Source: Roseovarius mucosus DSM 17069
Lineage (GTDB): Bacteria; Pseudomonadota; Alphaproteobacteria; Rhodobacterales; Rhodobacteraceae
DNA: 64,000 nt
Assembly: GCF_000768555.3 (NCBI RefSeq)
Contig: NZ_KN293979.1
Coordinates: 348,453-412,452, forward strand
Direction: 5' to 3'
The translations under genes were made by a program, and so were the position numbers. Positions within the stretch are counted from its first letter, which is position 1. Each line of letters opens with the position of its first letter. Shown here piece after piece: positions 1 to 7,187 of the stretch. The notes beneath the pieces were generated by a model, which was given only the letters and a program-made list of their open reading frames with translations, ran no database searches and had not been told where the DNA came from.

Positions 1-174
<174 letters not shown>

Positions 175-209
175 CTAGGTGCCATGCAACGGGCATGAGG
201 AGACAGACT

Positions 210-623
210 ATGGCACATCCCTTTCATCTTGCAATCAATGTGACCGATCTGGATGAGGCGCGGGCGTTTTATGGCGCGCTTTTGGGCGGGATCGAAGGGC
301 GCTCGACCGAGACCTGGGTCGATTTCGACTTCTTCGGCCATCAGCTCAGCCTGCATCTGGGCACGCCTTTCGCGACGCAGGCCACCGGCAAAGTCGGCGA
401 TCACATGGTGCCGATGCCGCATTTCGGCGTGGTGCTGCCGCTCGACATCTGGCGCGGAGTGGCCGACCGGCTGACGGCGGCGGCGGTCGATTTCGTCATC
501 CCCCCGTCCGTGCGGTTCGAGGGGCAGCCGGGCGAACAATGGACCATGTTCTTTCGCGACCCCTCGGGCAACCCCGTCGAGGTCAAGGGCTTTGCCGATA
601 TGAACGCGGTCTTTGCCGCCTGA
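210..623 (+). CDS. VOC-family (glyoxalase/dioxygenase fold) protein
   Basis: A 137-residue protein of the vicinal-oxygen-chelate superfamily. The N-terminus FHLAINVTDLDEARAFYGALLG is the typical first beta-alpha unit, with a His near residue 6, and the C-terminus DPSGNPVEVKGF supplies the usual final metal-ligand Glu. A middle HQLSLHL strand fits a further ligand. I chose the ATG at 210 because GAGGAGA sits just upstream; the in-frame ATG at 195 lies within that ribosome site region. It is divergent from metY and converges on the SDR gene, three bases away. Substrate unknown; such proteins include dioxygenases, lyases and antibiotic-binding proteins. Confidence 0.85.
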   Translation: MAHPFHLAINVTDLDEARAFYGALLGGIEGRSTETWVDFDFFGHQLSLHLGTPFATQATGKVGDHMVPMPHFGVVLPLDIWRGVADRLTAAAVDFVIPPSVRFEGQPGEQWTMFFRDPSGNPVEVKGFADMNAVFAA

Positions 624-626
624 GGC

Positions 627-1274
627 TCAATAGGGGTGGTCGCGCCCATCCCAGGTCTGAAAACATCCGGTTGACGCCATATCCAGCGCCGCGAACCGCG
701 CCACGAGGCCGTTCGCGGCCTCCTCCACCGAAATCTCGGCGCTGTCGCCGCCCATCTCGGTGCGCACCCAGCCGGGGTGATAGATGCCCACGGCGATGCC
801 ATCGCCCGCCAGATCACTGGCCAGATTGCGCCCGAGGTTGAGCGCCGCCGCCTTGGACGCCCGATAGATATAGCTGCCGCCCGGCGCGCGGGTATGGCTG
901 GCCATCTGGCTGGAAATGATCGCGATTTTCGCGCCCTTGCCCGCCCGCAGATGCGGCAGGAGCGCCTGCACGGTCAGGAATACTCCCGTCACGTTGGTGG
1001 CAAAGGTCTCGGCCCACATCTGCGCCGGATAGCCGCCGTCCAGCGACTGGCCCTTGTCGAGATACACACCGGCGTTGCAGATCAGGAGGTCCACCGCCCG
1101 GTCGCGCAGCCCAGCGGTCAGCGCCGCACAAGACGCGGGATCGGTCACATCCAGCGCCACCTCATCCCCGGACGGTGTGCGCGCCGTGGCGGTCACGTCA
1201 TGGCCCGCGTTGCGGTAGTGATCGGCCAGAGCGCGGCCGATGCCACGATTGGCGCCGGTGATCAGGATATGCAT
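627..1274 (-). CDS. Short-chain dehydrogenase/reductase (SDR) family protein
   Basis: A 215-residue classical SDR. The cofactor-binding glycine motif TGANRGIG is at residues 6-13, the NAG motif at 67-69, and the catalytic Tyr137-x3-Lys141 lies in SYIYRASK, so the active site looks intact. At 215 residues it is short for the family, like CsgA/sniffer-type SDRs, which lack an extended C-terminal substrate loop. It is an NAD(P)H-dependent oxidoreductase of unknown substrate, probably cytosolic. Its gene is followed three bases later, convergently, by the VOC gene, and DUF1178 lies 15 bases upstream on the same strand, so it may be the second gene of a two-gene unit. Confidence 0.88.
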   Translation of the reverse strand: MHILITGANRGIGRALADHYRNAGHDVTATARTPSGDEVALDVTDPASCAALTAGLRDRAVDLLICNAGVYLDKGQSLDGGYPAQMWAETFATNVTGVFLTVQALLPHLRAGKGAKIAIISSQMASHTRAPGGSYIYRASKAAALNLGRNLASDLAGDGIAVGIYHPGWVRTEMGGDSAEISVEEAANGLVARFAALDMASTGCFQTWDGRDHPY

Positions 1275-1289
1275 GGGAATACCTTTCGG

Positions 1290-1703
1290 TCAGTTGGATT
1301 TGCGGCGCGGGACAAAGGGCAGGGGGGCCACCGGCACGCCATCCTCGATCAGCTTGCGCGCCTCTTCGGGTCTCGCCTCGCCATAAATGGCGCGCTCGGG
1401 GGTCAGGCCATCATGCATCTCGCGCGCTTCGCGGGCGAAATCCAGACCGACATATTCCGAGTTTTCCTCGATCTGCCGCTTGAGCAGCGCCAGCGCCTGT
1501 TCGGCGGGGTTGGGGGCGGGGGCCGGCATCTCATCGGAGGCGCTGTGCAGGCTGGGGGCCATCAGCGCCTTGTCCACGTCCGAACTGCCGCACACGGCGC
1601 ATGTCACCATGCCCGCACCGTGCAATTTCTCAAAGGCGGCAGCGGATTGAAACCAACTGTCGAACACATGGTCATCGGCGCATTTGAGGGTGAACTTGAT
1701 CAT
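1290..1703 (-). CDS. DUF1178 family protein
   Basis: A 137-residue protein beginning MIKFTLKCADDHVFDSWF, the characteristic start of DUF1178, followed by a CAVCG zinc-knuckle-like pair near residue 37 and a C-terminal LIEDGVPVAPLPF segment. DUF1178 proteins are conserved in alpha- and betaproteobacteria; no biochemical role is established as far as I know. The reading frame stays open 41 codons further upstream, but I start at the ATG at 1701-1703 because the family signature begins exactly there. The gene is divergent from the hemP module and probably co-transcribed with the downstream SDR. Confidence 0.85.
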   Translation of the reverse strand: MIKFTLKCADDHVFDSWFQSAAAFEKLHGAGMVTCAVCGSSDVDKALMAPSLHSASDEMPAPAPNPAEQALALLKRQIEENSEYVGLDFAREAREMHDGLTPERAIYGEARPEEARKLIEDGVPVAPLPFVPRRKSN

Positions 1704-1851
1704 TTCCGGGTCCATCGCGTCGCGGTCGATAGTTACGCCGCCCGGCGGGAATTTCAAGCTATGCTTTTGATCTTTCAGCCCAAGCGCCGGCAGGCAAAGC
1801 CCCGCGCAGTACAGCTTAATAGCCAACTAAAAAAATCAGAATTGACATACC

Positions 1852-1866
1852 TGATAAATTAAGTCA
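1852..1866 (+). promoter_or_regulatory. Candidate iron-responsive operator (TGA-N9-TCA)
   Basis: The AT-rich stretch upstream of hemP contains TGATAAATTAAGTCA, an exact TGA-N9-TCA palindrome frame. That is the consensus described for the iron-Rhodo-box bound by RirA-type Rrf2 regulators in rhizobia and Rhodobacterales. A TTGACA hexamer at 1842-1847 just upstream could be a -35 element. Since the genes downstream concern haem uptake and iron storage, iron control is plausible. The site is short and could occur by chance, so confidence is limited. Confidence 0.45.
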
Positions 1867-1937
1867 GAAAAGAGGAGCCAAGCCAGCCCGGTCCTGCGGT
1901 CAGCCCGGCCCAACCTGTAACAGAGGACCGAACCATC

Positions 1938-1979
1938 ATGGCACAGTGTCATTCCACGCCCGCGGGGGTATCCGCATGA
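1938..1979 (+). CDS. Putative 13-residue leader peptide upstream of hemP
   Basis: A 14-codon frame, ATG at 1938 to TGA at 1977-1979, encodes MAQCHSTPAGVSA. It is preceded by AGAGGA at a suitable distance and its stop codon overlaps the hemP start in an ATGA junction (1976-1979). That arrangement suggests translational coupling, with hemP read by ribosomes finishing the leader. No family is recognised and the peptide may not accumulate. The alternative is that this is only an untranslated region and that hemP starts at the GTG at 1946 in the other frame. Confidence 0.4.
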   Translation: MAQCHSTPAGVSA

Positions 1980-2140
1980 TCCGCGCCCAGACCAAATCCG
2001 ACCCCGCTCTGGTGGCCGAAGCCGCCTGTCACGATGCCCGTGCCCTGACCAACGGGGCCAATACCGCGCTCATCGTTCTGGATGGGCAAATCTACACCCT
2101 GCGCATCACCCGCGCGGGCAAGCTGATCCTGACCAAATGA
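1976..2140 (+). CDS. hemP: Hemin uptake protein HemP
   Basis: A 54-residue protein whose C-terminal half, LIVLDGQIYTLRITRAGKLI followed by LTK at the end, is the HemP family signature. HemP proteins are small factors linked to haem uptake and, in some bacteria, act as regulators of haem-transport genes. The start chosen is the ATG at 1976, in a four-base overlap with the leader frame. A GTG at 1946 would add ten residues. The stop overlaps the next gene in another ATGA, so hemP, the unknown protein and probably the ferredoxin and bacterioferritin genes form one transcript. An iron-box-like sequence lies about 110 bases upstream. Confidence 0.85.
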   Translation: MIRAQTKSDPALVAEAACHDARALTNGANTALIVLDGQIYTLRITRAGKLILTK

Positions 2141-2601
2141 AACACGCGCGCGACTGGACCGGACAGATGCCGGTAGATCAGATGAATCAAATGGACGGGC
2201 TGAACCGTCTGACCGTGGCGGCCCTGCGCGCGTGGAACGCGGGCGGCGCGCTGCGCGCCCATGCTCTTCTCTGTGATCGCATGGCCGAACCGATGGCGCT
2301 TGCCGCCTTTGAGGCGCTGCAGGATCTGACCGAGGTGCTGGGCCCGCATATCCGCCGCCCCCTGCGCTGCCACGCGCCGCAGTGCTCTTGCGTTGGGCTC
2401 GATGAGGCTGCCTTTGCCCGCTTCGTCGAAGAGGCGGCGCTGGGCGAGCGCGAGGATGCGCTCCTTCTGGCCAGCCTTCTGGTGCAGGCCCGCGCCATCC
2501 TGCCGCTCACCGATGCGGCGGCGCGCCTTGGCCTCTGCCTGCACCGCGCCGCGCGCGCCGCGCCCCGCATTCCCGACCCCGCCAGCGCAACCCGGCACTA
2601 G
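2137..2601 (+). CDS. Hypothetical protein of the hemP-bfr module
   Basis: I do not recognise this 154-residue protein. It is mostly helical-looking and rich in Ala, Leu and Arg, with no signal peptide or membrane segment. A cysteine cluster, RCHAPQCSCVG (Cys78, Cys83, Cys85), plus Cys46 could bind metal or an iron-sulfur cluster. The start overlaps the hemP stop in ATGA, and the bfd-like gene follows 20 bases later, so it sits inside an iron/haem operon. A role in haem or iron trafficking is a guess from context. Codon use looks like that of the neighbours. Confidence 0.7.
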   Translation: MKHARDWTGQMPVDQMNQMDGLNRLTVAALRAWNAGGALRAHALLCDRMAEPMALAAFEALQDLTEVLGPHIRRPLRCHAPQCSCVGLDEAAFARFVEEAALGEREDALLLASLLVQARAILPLTDAAARLGLCLHRAARAAPRIPDPASATRH

Positions 2602-2621
2602 CCGCAAAAGGGACCTCCCCG

Positions 2622-2915
2622 ATGATGATCTGTCACTGCATGGCCATTTCCGATGCCGACATCCGCCGCGCGATGGACTGGATGCGCGCGGCTGATCCCG
2701 AGACGCTGATCACCCCCGGCAAGGTCTATCGCGCGCTGGGCAAGCGCGCCGATTGCGGCGGATGTTTGCCGCTGTTCATTGAAACCATGCGTCAGGCGCA
2801 TAGCTATAGCATACCCATGCACCTGCGCGGCCTCCGTCGCGCATCCACACAGGGAGAACCACATGAAGGGCGACACCAAGGTCATCGACTATCTCAATCA
2901 GGCTCTGCGGAGTGA
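2622..2915 (+). CDS. Bacterioferritin-associated ferredoxin-like (2Fe-2S) protein
   Basis: A protein of up to 97 residues with the BFD-like [2Fe-2S] pattern: Cys4-x-Cys6 at the N-terminus ([10 protein letters not shown]) and Cys45-x2-Cys48 in RADCGGC. In E. coli, Bfd donates electrons to bacterioferritin so that stored ferric iron can be released, and here the bacterioferritin gene follows directly. The start could be either of two adjacent ATGs (2622 or 2625). No stop occurs until 2915, so the last 17-18 codons lie inside the bfr coding sequence. The Bfd fold is complete before that overlap, so the tail may simply be read-through into bfr. Confidence 0.85.
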   Translation: MMICHCMAISDADIRRAMDWMRAADPETLITPGKVYRALGKRADCGGCLPLFIETMRQAHSYSIPMHLRGLRRASTQGEPHEGRHQGHRLSQSGSAE

Positions 2916-3348
2916 ACTGACGGCGGTCAGCCAGTACTGGCTTCACTACCGGCTGCAAGAGGATTGGGGCTATGGCCGCATCGCCGCCAAATCCCGCGCC
3001 GAAAGCATCGAAGAGATGCAGCACGCCGACAAGCTGATCGAACGGATCATCTTTCTGGGCGGGCATCCCAACCTGCAAAAACTCGATTCGCTGCGTATCG
3101 GGCAAAACCTGCGCGAAACGCTCGACTCCGATCTCGCCGCCGAACACGACGCCCGCACGCTCTATATCGAGGCGCGCGCCCATTGCGAGAGCGTGGCGGA
3201 TTTCGTCAGCAAGAACCTCTTTGAAGAGCTGATCGCCGATGAAGAGGGGCATATCGACTATCTCGAAACTCAGATCGAACTTTACGATCAACTCGGTGCC
3301 GAGCGCTATGGCCTGCTCAACGCAAGCCCTGCGGATGAGGGCGCGTAG
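2863..3348 (+). CDS. bfr: Bacterioferritin
   Basis: A 161-residue haem-containing ferritin storing iron in a 24-subunit shell. All landmarks of E. coli Bfr align without gaps: ferroxidase ligands Glu18, Glu51, His54, Glu94, Glu127 and His130, and the haem-ligating Met52 in [13 protein letters not shown]. The start at 2863 is set by AGGGAGA upstream and by the family N-terminus [13 protein letters not shown]. The gene begins 53 bases before the end of the ferredoxin frame, so the two are likely translationally coupled. Followed by a stem-loop at 3440. Confidence 0.96.
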   Translation: MKGDTKVIDYLNQALRSELTAVSQYWLHYRLQEDWGYGRIAAKSRAESIEEMQHADKLIERIIFLGGHPNLQKLDSLRIGQNLRETLDSDLAAEHDARTLYIEARAHCESVADFVSKNLFEELIADEEGHIDYLETQIELYDQLGAERYGLLNASPADEGA

Positions 3349-3439
3349 AGACAGGATGCTCCGGGGTATGCGGGGGATCAGGTTGCGCCAAGATTGGCCC
3401 CAATCCCCCGCGCGAATAGCACCGAAGGTGCCGCGCGGA

Positions 3440-3470
3440 TCGCTGGGCCGTCTGGCGGCCTAGCGATTTT
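3440..3470 (+). terminator. Stem-loop downstream of bfr, possible terminator
   Basis: TCGCTGGGCCG pairs with CGGCCTAGCGA (one G-T pair) around a five-base loop and is followed by TTTT. It lies about 90 bases after the bfr stop. A sequence like the preceding AGCACCGAAGGTGCCGCG also appears near 15117, so the element may be part of a dispersed repeat. The 3349-3740 interval holds this stem-loop and the palindromic repeat at 3629; I see no gene in it. Confidence 0.45.
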
Positions 3471-3628
3471 GAGAGGGCGCGCATCGCCGATGGGTCATAC
3501 GGATTTGGCTGGCATAAAGTGGCAGTCACTGACGTTGCTTCGCTAGTCCCCGGCCCAACGACCGCGCGGCGGATCGCATGGCTCACAACCTTCTTTCTAC
3601 GAAATATAACACCGCCCTAAAGCAGGTG

Positions 3629-3740
3629 GCGTCTGATCGGGTTCACATCGCCCCGGCCCCCGAGCCGGGGCCTCCACGCTGCCTCGGCGCGGTCCCGGGA
3701 CAAGCCCGGGACGGGTGCGATTTCGACAGAGCGCAGCGCC
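3629..3740 (+). repeat. Dispersed double-palindrome intergenic repeat, copy 1
   Basis: About 110 bases with two GC-rich palindromes: GCCCCGGCCCCCGAGCCGGG with its closing GC, then GGTCCCGGGACAAGCCCGGG with its closing AC. They are preceded by GTCTGATCGGGTTCACATCG. Similar copies occur at 6401-6504 (same orientation) and 15185-15290 (opposite). All three lie between genes, which resembles a REP-type element. This one ends at the stop codon of bciA and could help terminate that transcript. Confidence 0.75.
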
Positions 3741-4718
3741 CTAAAACACCGCATGCGCCCCTAGGTCCACCCGCGCCTTCCCCGTGATTACCTCTTCATA
3801 GTAATCAAATAGCCGGTCCTGCCCGGTTTCGGGCGTGGCCTCGGCATCATAGGCCCCCGCCGCCGCATCCCAGACCAGCATCGACTCGGTCGCGTAATAG
3901 CGCCCGATCCGTGCCAGCTCCGCCTTGGCCCGCAATCCCGGCAGAATGCGCCCGCCCAAGGACAGCCCACCGATGATCGCATCCATCATTCCCACCGGTA
4001 CCTGCCGCAGGCTCACCGGCTTCCCCAACCGCTTGAACAGCCACTCCGCCTGATCGCGCGGCGTGATCGCAGGGCCGGGCCCGCCAATCGGCAAGACCCA
4101 GTTCCAGCGGTCCGGCGCCTCCAGACACCCCGCCAGATAGGCCCCCAGATCCCGGTCACTGATCGGCTTGCATGCCGTTAGCCGCCCATCCCCGAACACC
4201 AGAAAGGGCTTGCCTGCCTGCACCCGCGCAATCTGCCCTGACAGGGATTTGAAATAGGCCGTGGGCCGGACGATCGAATAGCGCAGGCCAGAGGCGATCA
4301 ATCGCGCCTCAAAGGCCAGCTTGGCCGCCTGAAACGCCAGCATCGGTTTTTGCACGCATATCGCGGACAAAAGCACCATATGCCCCACCCCCGCCGCCTG
4401 CGCCGCCTCCAGCGCCAAGAGATGCGCGTCGTGATCCACAGCCCAGGCATCGGCGGGCAAGCCGCTGCGCGACGCCATGCAAGACAGCAGCGCGTCGAAC
4501 CGCTCGCCCCGTAGCGCCTCTGGCGCAAACTGCGCCATCTCCCCCCGCCGCAGTGTGACCCCCTCGGGCAATCCCGCCGCCTCCGCCTCCGGTCGCAGGT
4601 AACACACCACCTCATGCCCCCGCGCGCAGAGGGCGGCCACCGTCGCCCGGCCGATCGTTCCCGTGGCCCCCAAGACCAGAACCCGGACACCTCCGGCCAA
4701 AGGCTGCGTCTCATTCAT
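3741..4718 (-). CDS. bciA: Divinyl (proto)chlorophyllide a 8-vinyl reductase, BciA type
   Basis: A 325-residue NAD(P)-binding Rossmann protein of the atypical SDR class. The N-terminus VLVLGATGTIGRATV binds the cofactor. The blocks MVLLSAICVQKPMLAFQAAK, YSIVRPTAYFKSLSGQIARV and KPFLVFGDGRLTACKPISDR match what I know of BciA, the enzyme that reduces the 8-vinyl group of divinyl chlorophyllide during bacteriochlorophyll synthesis with NADPH. I start at the ATG at 4716-4718 behind GGGGAG; 14 more codons are open upstream without a good ribosome site. It stands alone, divergent from cysE, with no other photosynthesis gene in the window. A related NmrA-type reductase without a photosynthetic role is the alternative. 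Confidence 0.85.
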   Translation of the reverse strand: MNETQPLAGGVRVLVLGATGTIGRATVAALCARGHEVVCYLRPEAEAAGLPEGVTLRRGEMAQFAPEALRGERFDALLSCMASRSGLPADAWAVDHDAHLLALEAAQAAGVGHMVLLSAICVQKPMLAFQAAKLAFEARLIASGLRYSIVRPTAYFKSLSGQIARVQAGKPFLVFGDGRLTACKPISDRDLGAYLAGCLEAPDRWNWVLPIGGPGPAITPRDQAEWLFKRLGKPVSLRQVPVGMMDAIIGGLSLGGRILPGLRAKAELARIGRYYATESMLVWDAAAGAYDAEATPETGQDRLFDYYEEVITGKARVDLGAHAVF

Positions 4719-4803
4719 TTTGGTGATATCTCCCCTCACTCCTTTGCATTTTACCCGCACTGCCTATCTGCTATACTTCCCACGACCCAGAGGAGCATAG
4801 CCC

Positions 4804-5637
4804 ATGGCACATACAAGACGAAAGCTGGCCGAACTCGATCCGGTCTGGGCGCAGATCGCCCAAGAGGCCAAGGCCGCCATCGCCGACGAGCCGCTCTTGG
4901 GCGGGCTCGTCCATTCCAGCGTGCTGCACCACGAAACCTTCGAATCGGCGCTCGCCTATCGCATCTCGCTCAAACTCACGTCCAATGAGATGCCCGAACA
5001 GATCCTGCGCGAAATCTGCGACAAGGCGCTCGCCTCCGATCCCGAAATCGGTCTGGCCGCCCGCGCAGATATCGTTGCCGTCAACGACCGTGATCCGGCC
5101 TGCGACCGGTTCCTCCTGCCGCTCCTCTTCTTCAAGGGGTTTCAGGCGATTCAGGCCTATCGCATCGCCCATTGGCTCTGGACCACGGGCCGCCGTGATC
5201 TCGCGCGCTTCTTCCAGATGCGCGCCTCCGAAGTGTTCGGCGTCGATATCCACCCCGCCGCCCGCATCGGCAAGGGCATCATGATCGACCACGCCCATTC
5301 CATAGTGATCGGCGAGACGGCGGTGGTCGGCGACAATGTGTCGATGCTGCATTCCGTCACTTTGGGTGGCACCGGCAAGGAAGAAGAGGACCGCCACCCC
5401 AAGATCGGCAATGGCGTGCTGATCGGGGCCGGGGCCAAGGTGCTGGGCAATATCCGTGTCGGCAATTGCTCCCGCATTGCCGCTGGCTCTGTCGTGCTGC
5501 AAGAGGTGCCGCCCTGCAAGACCGTGGCTGGCGTGCCCGCTAGAATCGTGGGCGAGGCAGGTTGCGATCAACCCTCGGTCAAGATGGATCAGCTCCTGGG
5601 CGTGCGCGGCACTGACGACGACAGCTTGGACGACTGA
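4804..5637 (+). CDS. cysE: Serine O-acetyltransferase
   Basis: A 277-residue CysE, catalysing acetyl-CoA plus L-serine to O-acetylserine, the first step of cysteine synthesis. The N-terminal helical domain (about residues 10-145) carries the family's FKGFQAIQAYRIAHWLW stretch. It is followed by a left-handed beta-helix of hexapeptide repeats containing IMIDHAHSIVIGETAVVGDN, with the active-site His, and then LHSVTLGGTGK. The start follows AGAGGAG. A TATACT at 4772-4777 in the 85-base divergent gap with bciA could be its -10 box. The DUF486 gene begins five bases after the stop, so the two are probably co-transcribed. Confidence 0.95.
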   Translation: MAHTRRKLAELDPVWAQIAQEAKAAIADEPLLGGLVHSSVLHHETFESALAYRISLKLTSNEMPEQILREICDKALASDPEIGLAARADIVAVNDRDPACDRFLLPLLFFKGFQAIQAYRIAHWLWTTGRRDLARFFQMRASEVFGVDIHPAARIGKGIMIDHAHSIVIGETAVVGDNVSMLHSVTLGGTGKEEEDRHPKIGNGVLIGAGAKVLGNIRVGNCSRIAAGSVVLQEVPPCKTVAGVPARIVGEAGCDQPSVKMDQLLGVRGTDDDSLDD

Positions 5638-5642
5638 CCATC

Positions 5643-5996
5643 ATGCACGGCCTCTGGCTGTGGCTCGCTCCGGTCGTGCTTCTGAGCCTGTCCAATATCT
5701 TCATGACCTTTGCGTGGTATGGGCACCTCAGGTTTCCCCATGCCGCGCTCTGGTTGGTGATTCTGGTCAGTTGGGGCATCGCCCTTGTTGAATACATGCT
5801 CGCGGTGCCCGCCAACCGGCTTGGGCACCGCGTCTATTCCGCCGCCGAACTCAAAACCATGCAAGAGGTGATAACGCTGGTGGTCTTTGCAGGCTTTTCC
5901 GTGCTTTGGCTCAAGGAGCCGCTAACCTGGAACCACGCGCTCGGCTTTTCCCTGATCGCGGCGGGCGCCTTCGTCATCTTCCGCGCCCCGCTCTGA
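5643..5996 (+). CDS. DMT-superfamily DUF486 membrane protein
   Basis: A 117-residue integral membrane protein with four predicted transmembrane helices, starting MHGLWLWLAPVVLLSLSNIF and ending in LGFSLIAAGAFVIFRAPL. The central conserved stretch LVEYMLAVPANRLGHRVYSA is the DUF486 hallmark. The family resembles half-size drug/metabolite transporters, but no substrate is established. It lies five bases after cysE, which suggests co-transcription but not necessarily shared function. Confidence 0.85.
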   Translation: MHGLWLWLAPVVLLSLSNIFMTFAWYGHLRFPHAALWLVILVSWGIALVEYMLAVPANRLGHRVYSAAELKTMQEVITLVVFAGFSVLWLKEPLTWNHALGFSLIAAGAFVIFRAPL

Positions 5997-6080
5997 CCGG
6001 GTCACATGCGCCCATTCGCCTCTTGCCGCGCTGCGCCCGATTTGGGATAAGCAGACGACCAAGACATCACGGAGAGCCTT

Positions 6081-6392
6081 ATGCCCGCGCGCATCTACAA
6101 ACCGGCCCGCAACGCCATGCAATCCGGCACCGCCAAGACCCGGCATTGGGTTCTGGAATTCGTGTCTGAAACCGCGCGCGAGGTGGATCCGCTGATGGGC
6201 TGGACCTCCAACGCCGACACGCAGGCACAAGTGCGCCTGCGGTTCGAGACCAAGGAGGCCGCGCTGCAATATGCCAAGGACAACGGCATCGACGCCGTCG
6301 TGCAGGAAGCGCACTCTCGCAAGCCCAACATTCGCCCCGGCGGCTATGGCGACAACTTCGCCACCAACCGTCGCCAGGTCTGGACGCACTAA
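6081..6392 (+). CDS. NDUFS4-like accessory subunit of respiratory complex I
   Basis: A 103-residue protein of the ETC complex I subunit (NDUFS4, 18 kDa) family, found as a supernumerary subunit of alphaproteobacterial NADH dehydrogenase. Recognisable features are the N-terminal [41 protein letters not shown] in the middle, and the C-terminal [15 protein letters not shown]. The start follows CGGAGAG. It is located away from the nuo operon, as is common for this subunit. A dispersed repeat copy and a strong terminator follow it. Confidence 0.92.
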   Translation: MPARIYKPARNAMQSGTAKTRHWVLEFVSETAREVDPLMGWTSNADTQAQVRLRFETKEAALQYAKDNGIDAVVQEAHSRKPNIRPGGYGDNFATNRRQVWTH

Positions 6393-6400
6393 ACACGTTT

Positions 6401-6504
6401 CGTCTGTTCAGGTTCACACCGCCCCGGCTCCAGAGCCGGGGCCGTTACGCTGACCCGTCGAGGTCCCGGATCAAGTCCGGGACGGGTGTGGTTTCGATAG
6501 GGCG
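6401..6504 (+). repeat. Dispersed double-palindrome intergenic repeat, copy 2
   Basis: Same architecture as the copy at 3629: GTTCACACCGCCCC, the palindrome GCCCCGGCTCCAGAGCCGGG with its closing GC, then GGTCCCGGATCAAGTCCGGG with its closing AC and GGTGTGGTTTCGATAGGGCG. The arms differ from copy 1 at several positions yet keep pairing, which points to selection on structure or to decay of a mobile repeat. It starts nine bases after the NDUFS4-like gene. Confidence 0.72.
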
Positions 6505-6541
6505 TAACGTGCTTTAAGCAACCAGCCTCGGCCAGAACGCG

Positions 6542-6578
6542 AAACGCCCCGGAGAAGCTCCGGGGCGTTTTCGTTTTT
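6542..6578 (+). terminator. Rho-independent terminator, symmetrical
   Basis: AAACGCCCCGGAG and CTCCGGGGCGTTT pair perfectly over 13 bases around an AAG loop (6542-6570), followed by a T-rich tract to 6578. It lies between the rightward NDUFS4-like gene and the leftward DUF1127 gene, and its symmetrical A/T flanks would let it stop transcription from both sides. Confidence 0.85.
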
Positions 6579-6594
6579 GACTGTGAGGCTGATC

Positions 6595-6837
6595 TCAGGC
6601 GGTGCCGAACAGGTCCGACCGCGCAGCCAGGTCAGCGACCAGCGTGTCGCGCTTGAGGCCCATCTTGGCCAACCGCGCATCGCTTGCCATCGACAGCGTT
6701 TCAACCTCATGGGCAAAACGGTTGGCCGCAACGACCGACTTGAAGAAACCGTCGATCAGGCGCAGGGGCGCAAGTGCGAAGTTTACCAAGGCCCCGAACC
6801 CCGGTGCCGGAACATTGCTGTGGGACGAATAGGCCAT
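6595..6837 (-). CDS. DUF1127 domain protein
   Basis: An 80-residue protein starting MAYSSHSNVPAPG and ending with the small DUF1127 helix pair, VETLSMASDARLAKMGLKRD. The chosen ATG follows AGGAGA; further in-frame codons upstream overlap an inverted repeat. DUF1127 proteins are small, Arg-rich alpha/gammaproteobacterial proteins; in Agrobacterium and Rhodobacter some affect RNA turnover or phosphate and stress responses. This member has a longer N-terminus than the usual 40-70 residues. It appears to be monocistronic. Confidence 0.85.
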   Translation of the reverse strand: MAYSSHSNVPAPGFGALVNFALAPLRLIDGFFKSVVAANRFAHEVETLSMASDARLAKMGLKRDTLVADLAARSDLFGTA

Positions 6838-6866
6838 GACTGTGCTCTCCTGAGAATGCCGCATCT

Positions 6867-6884
6867 GCAACATAAATATGTTGC
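6867..6884. promoter_or_regulatory. Inverted repeat upstream of the DUF1127 gene
   Basis: GCAACAT-AAAT-ATGTTGC is a perfect 7+7 inverted repeat, 30 bases before the DUF1127 start codon on the minus strand. It could be a dimeric regulator's operator or a hairpin in the 5' leader. No regulator family is identifiable from the sequence alone. Confidence 0.45.
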
Positions 6885-6950
6885 GACGCAGCATTTTTCC
6901 ATACCACAGTATGCAAACCCGCTCTGCGCGGGTGACATGGCTGGCGCGGC

Positions 6951-7187
6951 TTAGCTCTGCCCCACCCGCGCCGCCCGTCCGCCCCGGCGCTTGCGCAGCA
7001 GGGATGCGCGGTCCGGCAGCGCCTCCATGATCGTCCGCCGCTCATCGGGGGCCATCTTGGTCCAGCGGGTGATCTCGTCAATCGAGCGCAAACAGCCGGT
7101 GCAGATCCGCGCCTGCGGATGCACCACACAGATTTTCACACAAGGGCTCTCGACCTCGTCGCGCGCCCATGGGCTTTCATCTGTCAT
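6951..7187 (-). CDS. DUF1289 family protein
   Basis: A 78-residue protein with the DUF1289 pattern: VESPCVKICVVHPQARICTG with CLRSIDEITRW, giving the conserved Cys-x3-Cys and Cys-x2-Cys set that probably binds an iron-sulfur cluster or zinc. The C-terminus is Arg-rich. No function is established for the family. Its start lies inside the 3' end of ruvX (11-base overlap), so it is the last gene of a ccmI-ruvX-DUF1289 run. Confidence 0.88.
   Translation of the reverse strand: MTDESPWARDEVESPCVKICVVHPQARICTGCLRSIDEITRWTKMAPDERRTIMEALPDRASLLRKRRGGRAARVGQS

Noticed and set aside
777..1862. 361-codon frame on the plus strand across the SDR and DUF1178 genes
   Set aside because: It is antisense to two genes with clear family motifs and lacks a recognisable domain. 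Such frames are common in GC-rich DNA.
3629..3740. Attachment site or integron-type site in the palindromic repeat
   Set aside because: No integrase or cassette genes are near, and three copies lie in unrelated gaps, which fits a REP-like repeat better.
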